The position numbers were made by a program, and so were the translations under genes. Under the pieces are notes generated by a model. The model was not told where the DNA came from, made no database searches, and saw only the letters and a program-made list of their open reading frames with translations. Below, one piece after another: positions 32,490 to 43,720 of a stretch of 64,000 nucleotides of DNA. Position 1 is the stretch's first letter, and every line of letters starts with the position of its first letter. Origin of the DNA: Anastatus disparis (taxonomy: Eukaryota > Arthropoda > Insecta > Hymenoptera > Eupelmidae); the NCBI GenBank assembly GCA_017163975.1, contig JAFFSR010000249.1, positions 932,501 to 996,500 on the forward strand, read 5' to 3'.

Positions 32490-34252
32490 AGTGTATTACA
32501 TAAATATATAAACAAGTCAATAAAACCCCATATGTTTCGCAGAGTAAAAGAATATGACTAACTGCTTTTTCATAAATTGTCGAGAAATTATTAGAATGCT
32601 GGAAAAAACAAGAAACCCTTTTTTTCTATCCCCTTTCACCAATTTTTTTTTGCTTCCTCATAGAGAAAGCATTGTATTTGAAACATGGTATTTTTCACGT
32701 TTCTTACGTTTTTAAAAGTTATTTTTTTCGAAAATCTGGCGAAGAGTTGTGGCGACTTAAAATTTTAAACATGTTTATTTTATTAAATAGTAATTATAAA
32801 TTATGAGGTAAATGTAAAAATAAAGATTTAAAAGAAACATTCGTTCAAAAAATAAGAATGTTCGTGTAAAAAATATGAAATATGACAAAATATAAAAAGC
32901 AAAAATACATTTTAGTTAAATTTATATTTTATACTTATTGAATCGCAACAGAAATATTAAAATTAAATTTATTTGCAACATTAATTTTCACTTATTATTT
33001 TAAAAATCAGAAGAACTTCCCATGTTTCAATCTAGTTTGCTTGATATAGTTCATATCCAAAAATCTAATTTTTGTACAATTTAATAGAAGTCAATAATGA
33101 ATCTGTTAATGATACTATTTCTATATTAAAATTATATGGAAATTAGATACTTTTTAATAGAAAAAAATTAGTAAGTGAACAAATTTTAATCAATACTTTT
33201 AGTTAAAAATTTTGATTTATATGAAAAAATCTTTAATGAAAGTAAATAAGAGCACAAAGATTATTGATTGAAATTTGTTTATTTCATATTTTTTTAATAA
33301 AACGTATATAATTTTAATCTAATTTAAAAACATAATATTGTCATATTTTTGGATTTTTATTAAATTGTACAACAATTAGATGTAACAATTTTTAGATACA
33401 AACCATGTTCAGCTTGATATAAACTTAAAACAATAGTTTTACATGGATCTAAATAAAAAAGAAATGCTAGATGATTTCTTAATTTTCCGATTCTACAAAA
33501 AGGCACTAAATAATTAAGAAAATTCATTTGATGCAAAATTTCTCAATGATTTACTAAAATGATAACTAAAGAAAAAAATATGTATAAAAACATACATTAT
33601 AAAAATAAATCGTGTTAAAAGGTATAAAATTATTTTTTGATTTTTTAATATTGAGAAAGTATTTTTTCTCCATATGTTTTTGTTCTATTTTGAAGCGATG
33701 CAATGCAGTGTATAACACTAGCGTTTAAGACAAAAAAACTTGACCTTTCTGTGTCTTACTTCTGAACAACTTCATTGTTCAGGCAATTTAAACAAACAGT
33801 TTTCTACTAATTTTTTAATTTTCTGCTTTTAAAAATGCTGTGGTACTCAGTTTTTGTTGTTTACTCGATGCAGTCGGTTTGGAAATCTCGTTTTAGTTTA
33901 AAATCCTTTCTTTTTAACATTTTTAAGCTTTTGATTGTTTGTTTTATTCTTATTTTTAATAGTTGTAAAAAAAATTTTATTTTTGTTTTATATTTGTCTT
34001 TTTATAGTTTTTAAATAATTTTATATAGTTAAAAATCGTTTCTTTTTACTTTTTTAGTGTAATTGTAAGTGTAGCATAAAAGCTTAGTAATTTAATGTTG
34101 AATAATTTTTATTTTGGTTTTATACTTGTTGTTTTGTATTTTTGTGAAATAATTTTTTATAATATTGAATTTTTTGTTAATTTTGTTTATTCTTATTTTA
34201 TTTCTTTTTCTGTGTCATCGTTTGTGTATTTTTATATTTACAGGCATTAAAA
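32490..34252. other. AT-rich interior of the Tc1/mariner-like element, no gene recognised
   Basis: No coding or element signals recognised between the left part of the transposon and the start of its transposase. Confidence 0.5.
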
Positions 34253-34545
34253 ATGCCTAACTTATCAAAATTTACATTCGATGAGCGAACTTTTATGTGC
34301 GAAACTTATCGCGATCACAGTGCGGAACAATGCGTATATTTTGGCGCGAAAGATTTTCAGGTCGGCCGGTACCTTGTACGAGCACTATTATAAACACTGG
34401 CTCAAGGTATCTAGAAACAGGTAACGTTAATCCCAGATATGAAATACGTTATCCTTTGCGTCAATTGTCTGAGGAAACCGCAATTCAAATTTGCACTGCA
34501 GCGGAAATCAATCCTTCTATGTGTGGACGTGAAGTAGCTAATTGA
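34253..34545 (+). pseudogene. Transposase, N-terminal part
   Basis: It starts at ATG 34,253 with a MPNLSKFTFDER opening. After a frameshift (about 34,340) it continues as RPVPCTSTIINTGSRYLETG and EETAIQICTAAEINPSM, a helix-turn-helix DNA-binding region of the Tc1/mariner type. It ends at a fold-back insertion at TA 34,546. The remaining catalytic parts are at 35,583-36,020 and 36,660-37,070. Confidence 0.7.
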
Positions 34546-34547
34546 TA

Positions 34548-35580
34548 CCCGGTTGAAAATAAACACATAGTTTTATTACATGATTTTATCATATGGTTTT
34601 ATTATGTGGTTTTATCATATGGTTTTATTACATGTTTTTTGGTTTCAATTTATCATATGATGAAAGTATATGATAAAATCATATAATATAACCCTATGAT
34701 GAAATCGTATAGTGAAACTATATGGTGAAGACAAAATAAAACCATATTCACGGAGAGAAGAAACAGTTAACAGCTACTTAAAAAATTTGGAATCATTACT
34801 AACTTTGTTCGGCAATAATTAAAGGTAAAGGAATAAATACAGATCTATAATTTAGCGCCACGCGATAAAAGTAAGGTTACGATTTTACAAATGATCTGAG
34901 AAAACTAAGGACTGATTACTAAAAAGTTAGTCATAAAAAGATAGCTAGTCATAAAAAGTTAAATGAAGAGTCAAACTGAGAATTATTGTCTGCAGTCTGC
35001 CTATAGGCAAACTACAGACAATAATTCTCAGTTTGACTCTTCATTTAACTTTTTATGACTAGCTACCTAACTCTTTAGTAATCAGAGGGGCTATTCAAGT
35101 AGTGATACACATCTATGTATTACGCGAATTCTATGCGCGCGCAGACTTTTTATTCTCTTGCCGACAACTATCGTCGCGATACATACATACATATCGTTAC
35201 TTAAATATCCCCTCAGTCCTTAGTTTTCTCAGATCATTTGTAAAATCGTAACCTTACTTTTGTTGTGTGGCGCAAAAATATAGATTAGTATTTATTCCCA
35301 TTCCTTTAATTATTATCGAACAAAGTTAGTAATGATTCCAAATTTTTTGAGTAGCTATTAACTGCTTTTTATCTCCGTGTGTATGGTTTTATTCTGTCTT
35401 TACCATATAGTTTCACTGTACGATTTCATCATAGGGTTATATTATATGATTTTATCATATACTTTCATCATATGATAAATTGAAACCAAAAAACATGTAA
35501 TGAAACCATATGATAAAACCACATAATAAAACCATATGATAAAATCATCTAATAAAACTATGTGTTTTTTTTCAACCGGG
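34548..35580. mobile_element. 1,033-bp TA-flanked fold-back element
   Basis: The ends CCCGGTTGAA and TTCAACCGGG are flanked by TA. Almost the whole element is two inverted arms of roughly 450-500 bp (repeated TTATCATATGGTTTTAT-type motifs, then GGTTACGATTTTACAAATGA, then GAGTCAAACTGAGAATTATT). The innermost loop is CTATAGG-type (about 35,003). The right arm alone has a unique 140-bp insert at about 35,085-35,220. It interrupts the transposase. Confidence 0.9.
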
Positions 35581-35582
35581 TA

Positions 35583-36020
35583 GGAATAAGTAAAACAAGT
35601 GTTAATAAGGTATGGAAGGAAAATAAATACAAACCATATAAACCCCAGAAACATCAAACTTAATACAATCACCTTAATGATTTCGAACGACGAATATATT
35701 TTTGTGAAGACATGATGAATCGTATTAACAATGATGAAAATGACTTACTTCACCGAATACGTTTTACTGATGAATGTAAGTTCAGATTATATCGAGCGTC
35801 AAATTCACAGCAGTACAGATATCGATCAAAATTAGCACCAACGTTTGTATACGACGTCAATAGTCAATATCAATAGTCTCTGAACGTTTGGGCAGGTATG
35901 ATAGATACAGAAATAATTGGTCCTTAATTTATTAATGGAAATCTCAAACAAGATAACTATTTGCGAATGTTACAAAAACAAGTTATCCCACATATTCGAC
36001 GCATTGAAGAAAGAAGAGGC
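35583..36020 (+). pseudogene. Transposase, first catalytic part
   Basis: It reads GISKTSVNKVWKEN, then FERRIYFCEDMM, then RIRFTDECKFRLYR, the block with the first catalytic Asp. NVWAGMIDTEIIGP and QVIPHIRRIEERRG follow. Stops lie at about 35,668, 35,875 and 35,925. It ends at a GTAAGT splice-donor-like site (36,021). Confidence 0.75.
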
Positions 36021-36659
36021 GTAAGTATTGTTGAATCATATAAATTTTTATTTTATTAAAATATTTAATAGGTCTCATTCTCATTGTGGGTTTAATTAAA
36101 TCATTTTTCTTTCAATAATTTTTCTGTTTTCAAGTAAAAAAATCTTTAATTTTCTAACATTAGATTTAATTTAGAGTCGGCCTGTGGCTTATTCGGTAGA
36201 GCGTTGGATTCGTAATCTTGGGTTTTTGAGTTCGAATCCCGCTCTCGGCAACCGATTGACGCAAGCACCACTGTACGTTACATGTGCTTTGTTCACAAAG
36301 ACACTTACAAGCTCCGTCGCTGATTAGCATAGCAAAAATAGCATAGCATAAATATAGCGACGTTAAAAAAAAATTAAATTTAAGAATAAAACAATAATTA
36401 ACCTTATTATAAATGAATATTTTTATATTTGTAAATGAACCAAATACATACATGTAGCTTATAATTTTTATGAAACGAAAATTTCTGTAAAAAAAAATAT
36501 TATTGGCTTTTTAAAAATTATAATTGAGAAAAATATCGTATGAACATTATTTTCCTTTTTTTTCAAAATTGAAACATTATTCAAGTTACAATAAATCACT
36601 AAATATAAAAATTTATTTTTAAAATGAACGATGAAACTAACTTTTTATTAATTTTTTAG
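36021..36659 (+). other. Candidate transposase intron carrying a SINE
   Basis: 639 bp with GTAAGT at the 5' end and TTAATTTTTTAG at the 3' end. The flanking codons join in phase between the IRRIEERRG block and the IQIWFQQDG block, which are adjacent in related transposases. The SINE at 36,176-36,373 lies within it. Confidence 0.55.
36176..36373 (+). mobile_element. tRNA-derived SINE, plus strand
   Basis: It starts GTCGGCCTG. An A-box-like TGGCTTATTCGG and a B box AGTTCGAATCCC identify a tRNA-derived head. The body (CGCAAGCACC, TGTACGTTACATGTGCTTTG, CTCCGTCGCTGATTAGCA) and A tail match the minus-strand copy at 2,745-2,946. The direct repeats around it are not clear. Confidence 0.88.
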
Positions 36660-37070
36660 ATTCAAATTTGGTTTCAACAAGATGGAGCAGCACCTCACAA
36701 TCCTGTAGCTATTCGCCAATATCTTGAACAGGAATTTCCTGCAAGATGGATTGGACTACGTAGTCCACATATGGTTTGGCCTGCACGATCTCCAGACCCC
36801 ACACCTCTAGATTTTTTTTATTGGGGACATCTTAAAAATAAATTATATGATGGACTTGCTGCTTATACACTCCCAACTTTGCAAGAAAGAATTATAGAAA
36901 TAAGCAACAATATCCCAGAAGCCGTTAAATGTAAAGCAATCGATTCATTTTATGATAGATCAGGATGGTGTTCTCTGTTTGAAGGGGGTCATTTTGAACA
37001 TCTTCTTAAAAGAAACATTTATATAAATGATATTGAACCATTTATAGTAGAACAAATCGAAGGCAATTAA
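36660..37070 (+). pseudogene. Transposase, C-terminal catalytic part
   Basis: It reads WFQQDGAAPH (second catalytic Asp), then WPARSPDPTPLDFFYWGHLK (third acidic position in PLDFF), then a C-terminal region to TAA 37,068. This is the usual DDD/E signature of the Tc1/mariner-IS630 superfamily as found in insects. The part itself is free of stops, but upstream parts are broken, so there is no working enzyme. Confidence 0.82.
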
Positions 37071-37800
37071 AATAAATTAAATTAAAAATTATAAACTATT
37101 GTTATTTCACAGTTTATTTATGTTATAGGTTTCATTTAAATATTTATATGTATTTAATATTTAATATGTACAGTTTAATATTTTATATGTATAGTTTAAT
37201 ATTTTATATGACAATATTTTATATGTACTTGAAAATAAAAAATTTTTTCAAATAACACTAAACCTTTTATTTTTATCTTAACTTGAAAATGCATGCGCAC
37301 AAGCGATAGATATTATTAGAAATAAAATACTCTTATATTTTTAATAATACTGACATTTTTTAATGAATATAAAAAAAAATATATTTTATCAAATTAATTA
37401 ATTAATTCATTATTAAGTTATGAGAAATTGATTAATTAATTAAGATAATAAAATATTATTTCATAAATTTTAAATAATTGATAACATTAATTTTTCCTCA
37501 TTAAATTACTAAATAAAATAAAGTAGAAAAATTTTTCTCACTTTTTTGGAAATAAATATTTTTAGTTATAAACAAAATAAATCTCTTTATTTCAAAATTA
37601 ATACATTTCGATATAAAAATTCTTAATGCTTAGTGATTTAAAATTAATATTTTCTCTTTGAAAATATTTATTATAAATAACTAAAATTAATATAAATTAA
37701 TTTTAAACACTACTATTAATATAAATTAATTTTTTAATTAATTGATTTTTTAGTTAATTAATTTTTTTAAGTCACTTTTTCTTGTTTTTTTCATCTTAAT
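37071..37800. other. AT-rich DNA inside the transposon, no gene
   Basis: Very AT-rich, with repeats of AATATTTTATATGTA (37,150-37,225). It leads into the right TIR (about 37,800-37,997). Confidence 0.6.
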
Positions 37801-37999
37801 TATCATAAGGAAAAATGCTAATACTATTTTTGTTTTCTATATTTTTGAATTTCCTTCTTTAATTCTGCCACTTTGGCCAACATAACAAAGTCGAAGTGTT
37901 GTACATGGAACTGCTAGCACATTATATAGTCGCAAAGTGGGGACTAGAAGCAAGTGAGGGGCGGGCTCCTATGTTTGGTTTCCAGACGGTCTTACTGTA

Positions 38000-38318
38000 T
38001 ACCATAAGCAATTGTAACAGTTTTGTATTCTATATTGACAAGTTGATTTACTAATTTATCCTTTAAGAGAGGCGGTGAAACAGATGAAACTTTAATTTCT
38101 CTTTCTTTTTCTCTTAAATGTAAGAATGAGCGTGGAAAATGAATTTCTGTGACACCAACTTCCCAAAATCCTCGTAAATTAATTTCTTGTGGTAATTTTG
38201 TAGTATAACAAGATGTGGTGTTATTAGGAAATACACTTATACTACTATTACTAGGTAGTATCATATAAAATTGAGTTCTCATGTTTATATATTTTTTATA
38301 TCTTAAGCGGACACCCAA
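38000..38318 (-). pseudogene. Conserved Maverick ORF, N-terminal part
   Basis: From about 38,288 it reads MRTQFYMILPSNSSISVFPN, then TTKLPQEINLRGFWEVGV and PRSFLHLRE. This N-terminus (LPSNSS...N...TTKLP...L.G.WEVG..EI) is characteristic of a conserved Maverick protein. It runs into the Tc1/mariner-like insertion at TA 37,998. The C-terminal half is at 31,163-30,666. The domain role is not known to me with certainty; a virion-associated role is likely from Maverick gene content. Confidence 0.75.
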
Positions 38319-38327
38319 GAATTAAAC

Positions 38328-39636
38328 TTACTAGGATAATCGACTTACAAAATATTTTTTTCTACGGCCTGAACCACTTGTTTTTATTATTTTATCACTT
38401 TTATATTCTGAATTCCTGTTATCTTTTAGAATAACGTTAAGTTCTTCTTCGTAAAAAGTACCATCTATACACTGAAAGAACTTTTTGTATACTGCATGCC
38501 GAAGTGTGAGTGCGCAGTATACTACAAGCGTGCGCAGTACGCTTGAAAACTTTTGGTAAATAGAAATAAAATGTTGGCGTTTTGAAAGCCACCGACCGTG
38601 CGCGCGCAGCTCGTTGGGATTCAAAACGCCAACATTTCTCTTGCTGTTTACCGCTGAGTATGAGCGGACTGCACACCTCCTCTCTTAGCAGGCAGTCCGC
38701 TAAGACTTCTATCAGTGTAGCTTCTTCGTCAAGATCTTCTATTTTATACATTGGTGGTTTTCTATGTTTTAAGACTCTAGTTATTTTAAAAATTTCTTCC
38801 GATTAATTTGCTAGATAACCTTTCTCGAAGGTACCCTTTGTTCGACTAATTCGTACAAAGTCACCTTCTGAGTATTTAGCTTCTCCATCAACTATTTTAT
38901 ATCTAGAATCCATATTTTTCTTTGCAATATCTGCATTAAATATTGTAACTGCTGCAGGCGTCATCTTTATTGTTGAATGATATGAGTTATTGTAAGTATT
39001 TACAAGTCGAGGTAAAATATCTATGTAACGTTTAGAATTTTTATGTGTAAAATATCACCACATTGTTTCCTTTAAGGTACGGTCAAATCTTTCGACACTA
39101 GCTGCTTTTACATCGGGATTACGTGCAACACGATGTATAATATTATTTAATTTTAGAAAAATTTTTGCATTTTTTGACCGACGAATTCTTTCCCTTTGTC
39201 AGTTTGAAACATTTTAGGAATTCGTTCATTTTTATTTAAAATAATTTTTTTAAACGCGTCAGTGACTTGTGGACATGATTTATCCTTCAAGGGTACTACC
39301 CATACGTATTTGCTGAGAACATCGATGACTACTAGTCAGTATGAAAATCCATCATTATAAGATTTTAATGATTCTAGGTCAATTAAATCACCTTCCCATA
39401 CAGAATCCATTTCAGCAACATTGTAATGTAGACGAGAAAATTTTCTATGAACAGGTTTGTGTAATGTATAAGCATCATGTGCTTGCAACCACTTGTGTAT
39501 ATTTTTTTTGCCAACTTTATTTTTAGTCTTATTTACAAAGCGACGTGCTCCAGCATAAGCAGCGGGTTCATTAACATTATGAATCATTAAAACTTGTTTG
39601 CAGTGTTATTAAAGATCTATGACTACGATTTACTGC
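38328..39636 (-). pseudogene. Maverick retroviral-type integrase
   Basis: The N-terminus at about 39,590 reads NEPAAYAGARRFVNKTKNK, WLQAHDAYTLHKPVHRKF and VWEGDLIDLESLKSYNDGFS (first catalytic Asp), typical of Maverick-type integrases. The middle (39,330-38,850) survives as broken pieces: DVLSKYVWVVPLKDK, FQTDKGKEF (second Asp), FVRISRTKGTFEKGYLANWS. The C-terminus is PPMYKIEDLDEE, then a MITE, then DGTFYEEELNVI and GSGRRKKYFVSR, ending at 38,328-38,333. It would insert the element's DNA. Many stops and shifts. Confidence 0.85.
38470..38717. mobile_element. 248-bp TA-flanked MITE in the Maverick integrase
   Basis: The ends CACTGAAAGAA / TTCTATCAGTG are imperfect inverted repeats flanked by TA. 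Virtual removal with one TA restores integrase codons (Glu-Glu-Ala-Ile-Asp-Gly). The interior has a second inverted pair, AATGTTGGCGTTTTGAA (38,572) and TTCAAAACGCCAACATT (38,620). The frames at 38,437-38,806 are artefacts of the insertion. Confidence 0.88.
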
Positions 39637-39736
39637 ATGTTCAAATTTTTGTTCTTCTTTGTAAAAAGCTAAATTACCAATACATTCCAGTAGTATACTT
39701 AGATCTCATCAAAACCATGCAAAATGTTCACGACCT
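39637..39736 (-). pseudogene. Short open stretch upstream of the Maverick integrase
   Basis: Minus-strand reading gives NLAFYKEEQKFEHAVNRSHR ending near 39,605, preceded by stops. It could be the end of a separate Maverick ORF continuing from 48,172 before the gypsy insertion. No domain is recognised. Confidence 0.3.
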
Positions 39737-40764
39737 TGTAACGGCTCATATTAATTTGTTACAAATCAATTTAGTTTAATAAAGAATTGGTCAAAAGAAT
39801 GACAATATGTAAATAAAAAATAAGAATAATTTGAAAGTTTAAAGTAGAGCATCCAGATTACCGATCTAGGTCGGTAATGAAAATAACTCAAAATACATAT
39901 AGATAGATATAAGAAAATAAAGAGAGAAATGGAATGTTCTATTTCTTTTAACAAAAATATTATTACTCTTTTATTGTTAATTACAAAATATAAACGTAAA
40001 AAAGAAACAGAACATTTCATTACTATAACATGTATAAAAGAAAAAAGATTATTATAATAAAAATTAAAATATGAAAGATGATTTTTTTTTTTAAATAATA
40101 AACAAGATAAATAATAAATTGAAGCTTAGAATTATGTTATCAAACAAATATGTTAATTATCAAAAATTATAGGAAATAGAATGTTTTCTTCGAAAGCATT
40201 CTACTTCTTATTTAAAAAACGAATGTTCCATATCTCTTAATACTATCAATATTAAATTGGTAATAATAAATAAAATAAAATATAATTGTAATGATTAAGG
40301 GAACATTCCTTTTTTAAAATAATTACCTTTGATGATTGTGAGAGAAATATAATGTTATTTTCATCAATATTTCAAATTAAATTGAAGAAATAACAAATCA
40401 AAGTTATAGAACATTCTATTTCTCTTATAGAACATCATCGAAGGTATATCAAATGGTATAAAAAGGCCTGCGACGAGCCAAGAGGATTCATTCGATCTTA
40501 TACCGGCAAAGGCATAAGACCTTTAGCACTTTGTAATAAAATTTATGTAATGTTGTTAAATCTATAAAATATAAATTCTTTAAAATAATAAAAGACAAAA
40601 GATTCAAATTTAAATAAACTTTATTAAAATTTATTTAGAATAGAGTAACTCATCTCATTTCATGCATCATTTGTCATAGAATAAATAAATAAATTAATTA
40701 TCGCACATTGAAAAGTATTGCACTTGGATATGTCGTCGATAATAATTGATTTAATCATATGCCA
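39737..40764 (+). repeat. Gypsy 5' LTR, 3'-truncated
   Basis: 1,028 bp that match 46,807-47,834 almost base for base (a handful of substitutions by eye). Similarity ends abruptly after CATATGCCA. It includes the TATA box (about 40,456), AATAAA (about 40,536) and the first of the four core hairpins (40,691-40,747). The frame at 39,766-40,020 (minus) recurs identically in the other LTR and is not a gene. Confidence 0.88.
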
Positions 40765-40779
40765 CCCTATTAAAAAAAA

Positions 40780-40925
40780 CACGTGTTTGTTGCACGCGAA
40801 AAAAACACGTGTAAAATACACGTATTTTTTACACGTGTTTTTTACATGTAAAATTTGCGTGTTTTTTCACGCATATTTTTCACGTGTTTTTTTCACGTGT
40901 ATTTTTCAGGTGTATTTTTCACATA
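40780..40925. promoter_or_regulatory. Cluster of CACGTG (E-box/G-box-like) palindromes
   Basis: Five CACGTG hexamers in about 120 bp (near 40,781, 40,806, 40,837, 40,880 and 40,895), interleaved with CACGTA, CGCGTG-like and CACGCA variants in a T-rich background. It may bind bHLH proteins or be a decayed simple repeat. No function can be shown. Confidence 0.5.
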
Positions 40926-41015
40926 TCGTTTTATAGCTTTTCGATGAGCTTCTACTGTCCGGCCTCTTATATCTGCGTCTCCCAAATTTGTGTAAGGGAT
41001 GACAAAATTTAGAAA

Positions 41016-41069
41016 AACGCCACCTAGCGACATAACGTCAAGTTTGACTTTAAGTCGCTAGGTGGCGTT
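41016..41069. repeat. Perfect hairpin with 16-bp arms
   Basis: AACGCCACCTAGCGAC and its exact complement GTCGCTAGGTGGCGTT, with a 22-bp loop that contains a smaller GTCAA/TTGAC pair. It lies exactly at the 5' end of the surviving gypsy pol frame. Confidence 0.9.
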
Positions 41070-41510
41070 ACATCAAAGCAGGGAAACGATCAATAGTTGC
41101 ATTATGTAACTCGGATCAAGAAAGAAGCAAAATAAATCAACAAAATGCAACTAAGAAAAAAGAAAGTTTTGAGGTTAACACTATATTTAGTGACCCTCGT
41201 AGTGAACTTCTGTATGATATTGAACCTGATGGTATTAATATCATAAAAAAGAAATGTCCTCAGATACCATTAGAAGTGGAAGGCATACAAATTCAAGCAT
41301 TAATAGATTCAGGCAGTGAAGTAACCTGTATCTCAGAAGAGTTTTATAAAAATAATTCTCATATTCTTAGTAATCGTCCAACTTTACCTATAGCAGGGAA
41401 AGTTATTAAAGGTGCAACGGGATTAAAATCAACAAAAATAACTAAACAAGTTATGTTGACTGTTAAGGTGGCTAGTATCGAATGCCATTTTTATCGTAGT
41501 ACCAAAGCTA
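41054..41510 (+). pseudogene. pol: Gypsy protease region of Pol
   Basis: Frame open from 41,054 (no native start; the 5' part is lost). The retroviral-type aspartic protease site is ALIDSGSEVTCISEEF at about 41,295-41,342, with a GATG flap-like segment (41,413-41,424). Near 41,500 the frame shifts: the protein continues in the overlapping downstream frame (RECIIGYDVQKGL). The protease would cleave Gag-Pol. Confidence 0.88.
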
Positions 41511-43720
41511 GTGAGAGAGTGCATAATTGGCTACGATGTACAAAAAGGCTTAAAAATGATTTTAAATACTGAACGTGAAAAAATATGTATCAGTAATCAA
41601 AATAAAAAGGAAATCATTTTTTATATAGATATTATTCTTGAAGAGAATGAATATGAAAGTTTGAGTATTGAGTACAGTGAAAGTGTCTCAAAACCAAACG
41701 ATAAAAATATAAGTAATCCTAAGTATGATTTGATGTACGAAGAGATCGAACAAAAAATATTGCCGAATGAAAGCCTTACAGATGAACAGAAACAGAAGTT
41801 AATTATATTAATATTTCAATACTGTGGAATATTTAATAAAAGACCCGGTTTACTAGATATTTATGAGCATGAATTGCAGCTCAAGGACGATAAACCATTC
41901 TTCATTAAACCTTATCCTATTCCAATAAATTATAAAGAAAAGGTAGAAAAAGAAGTCGAAAGAATGCTTGAATTAAAAATTATCAGACGATCAACGAGCC
42001 CTTATATCAACCCATTGGTTACTGTGATAAAAAAGGATGGCTCAGTTAGATTATGCCTAGATGCTAGGAAACTTAATGAAAAGCTCATTAAGGATCACGA
42101 ACCGCCACCAGGAATTGAGGAAATATTTCAAAGATGCCAAGACATAAAATATATGTCAAACTTTGATTTAACTAGTAGTTTTTGGCAGATAGGTTTACAT
42201 GAAAACAGCAAAAAATACACTGCGTTCATGGTAAATAACAAGGTGTACGAATTCAATGTGGTACCGTTCGGTACATCAACCAGTAGTGCTGCTCTTATAA
42301 GGGGTTTGGACTTAGCTATAGGTGATTTACACCATTCAGTTATAGCATTTGTTGATGATTTATTGTGTATTTCACAGAGCTTTGAACAACACCTAGAACG
42401 TTTAGAAGAACTGTTCAAAAAATTGGAAAAACACAATTTAAGATTGAATTTCAAAAAATCAAATTTTGTACAGAAAGAAGTACAATTTTTGGGTCACATC
42501 TTATCAGCAGAAGGGCTTAAACCTCAACCTGAAAAGATTCAAGCAATAAAAGATTTTAAGAGACCTATTAATAAAAAACAATTGCAAAGTTTTTTAGGTT
42601 TCGTAAATTTTTATACAAAATTTACAATAAATTTCTCACATGAAACTATTCCATTATTAGAATTATTAAAGAAAGAAAGTAGTTTCATATGGAAGGAAGA
42701 GCAAGAAAATGCATTTAATAAAATAAAAGAATTATTTATAAAAAATATCATGCTGAAATTTGCAGATCCTAGAAAGCCATACATTCTGACTACAGACGCA
42801 AGTGATTTTGCTGTAGGAGCAGTATTAAGTCAAAAGAATGAACTAGATGAAGAAGAGGTCATTACCTTTATATCAAGAACATTAAAAGGATCTGAAATAA
42901 ATTACTTTACTACAGAAAAAGAGATGCTAGCAGTAGTATGGGCCCTAGATAAATTAAGTACATATTTACTAGGAGCAGAGAAAATAATCCTAAAAACAGA
43001 TCATGAAGCATTAATTTTTTTAAGAACATGCAAATTCTCGAATGCCAGATTAAGAAGATGGAATCTAGCAATTCAAGATTATAATATAAATTTAGAATAT
43101 GTACCAGGTACAAAGAATATCATTGCAGATTTTTTAAGTAGATGTGAGGCTATCAAAACAGATACTGAAATAATCATATCTAGCTTATTAGCAAAAAATC
43201 CATCGAAAGAATTAAGAAAGATGTTCAATTCCTTAGCAGAATTACAAAATAAGGACTCAAGATTAAGAAAAATTATCGAGAGATACCTTAAAAATGAAGA
43301 AAAAATAATCAACAGATATAAAATAATAAATAATATTTTATATGTGAAAGCTAGACAAGATTATGTTCAGATTGTTTTACCAGATGAAGTAACAATGTGT
43401 TTAATTCAAGAGATACACGAAATATATGGACACATTGGATCTAAAAAAATAATTAGGATGATAAGAGAGGATTTTGCTACATATAAATTAAGAAAAAATG
43501 CAACAAGATTCACTTCAACTTGTGATGTATGCCAAAAGAGTAAATATAGTAATACGAAATATAATACTCTATATCAGCCTATAATAGCTGAAAAACCGAA
43601 CGATTTATTATCAATAGATTTTTATGGACCCTTACCTACATCTAGGGGGGGCACCAAGTATATACTGACTACTGTTGATGTATTTAGCAAATATACGTGG
43701 TACTATACCCGATAAAGAGA
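41511..43720 (+). CDS. pol: Gypsy reverse transcriptase, RNase H and integrase start
   Basis: About 735 codons. RT: PYPIPINYKEKVEKEV, VTVIKKDGSVRLCLDARKLN, SNFDLTSSFWQI, then the catalytic FVDDLL at about residue 280 (YVDD variant) and FLGHILSAEGL. RNase H: TTDASDFAVGAVLSQ (about 427), FTTEKEMLAVVWAL, TDHEALIF. Integrase: zinc module HEIYGHIG...CDVCQKSK (about 632-672), then the first catalytic Asp in SIDFYGPLPTS. At about 43,700 the frame shifts and integrase continues at 43,697. The domain order RT-RH-IN defines Ty3/gypsy. Confidence 0.93.

Larger units (their letters stand above)
31165..37997 (+). mobile_element. Tc1/mariner-superfamily transposon with long TIRs and nested insertions, 6.8 kb
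   Basis: The ends CAGTAAGACCGCC (31,165) and its complement (ending 37,997) are flanked by TA on both sides. Inverted similarity extends roughly 250-300 bp inward (GGAAACCAAACATAGGA, CACTTTTTC-like and GGAAATTCAAAAATATA blocks). It interrupts a Maverick ORF. It carries a broken DDE transposase on the plus strand and was hit by two fold-back elements (32,009-32,389; 34,548-35,580) and a SINE (36,176-36,373). Confidence 0.88.
40765..41070. other. Filler sequence with CACGTG cluster and a perfect hairpin
   Basis: Between the truncated LTR and the surviving pol there is T-rich DNA carrying repeated CACGTG and ACACG/CGTGT motifs (40,780-40,925), then a GC-richer piece, then a 16-bp-arm hairpin (41,016-41,069). 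None of this follows the right LTR. The pol reading frame opens at the last hairpin arm, which marks a junction. Confidence 0.6.

Noticed and set aside
38437..38806. Frames crossing the MITE in the Maverick integrase
   Set aside because: They disappear when the TA-flanked insertion is removed; the integrase frame is then restored.
39766..40020. 84-codon minus-strand frame, repeated at 46,836-47,090
   Set aside because: It is the same stretch of both gypsy LTRs; no protein features.
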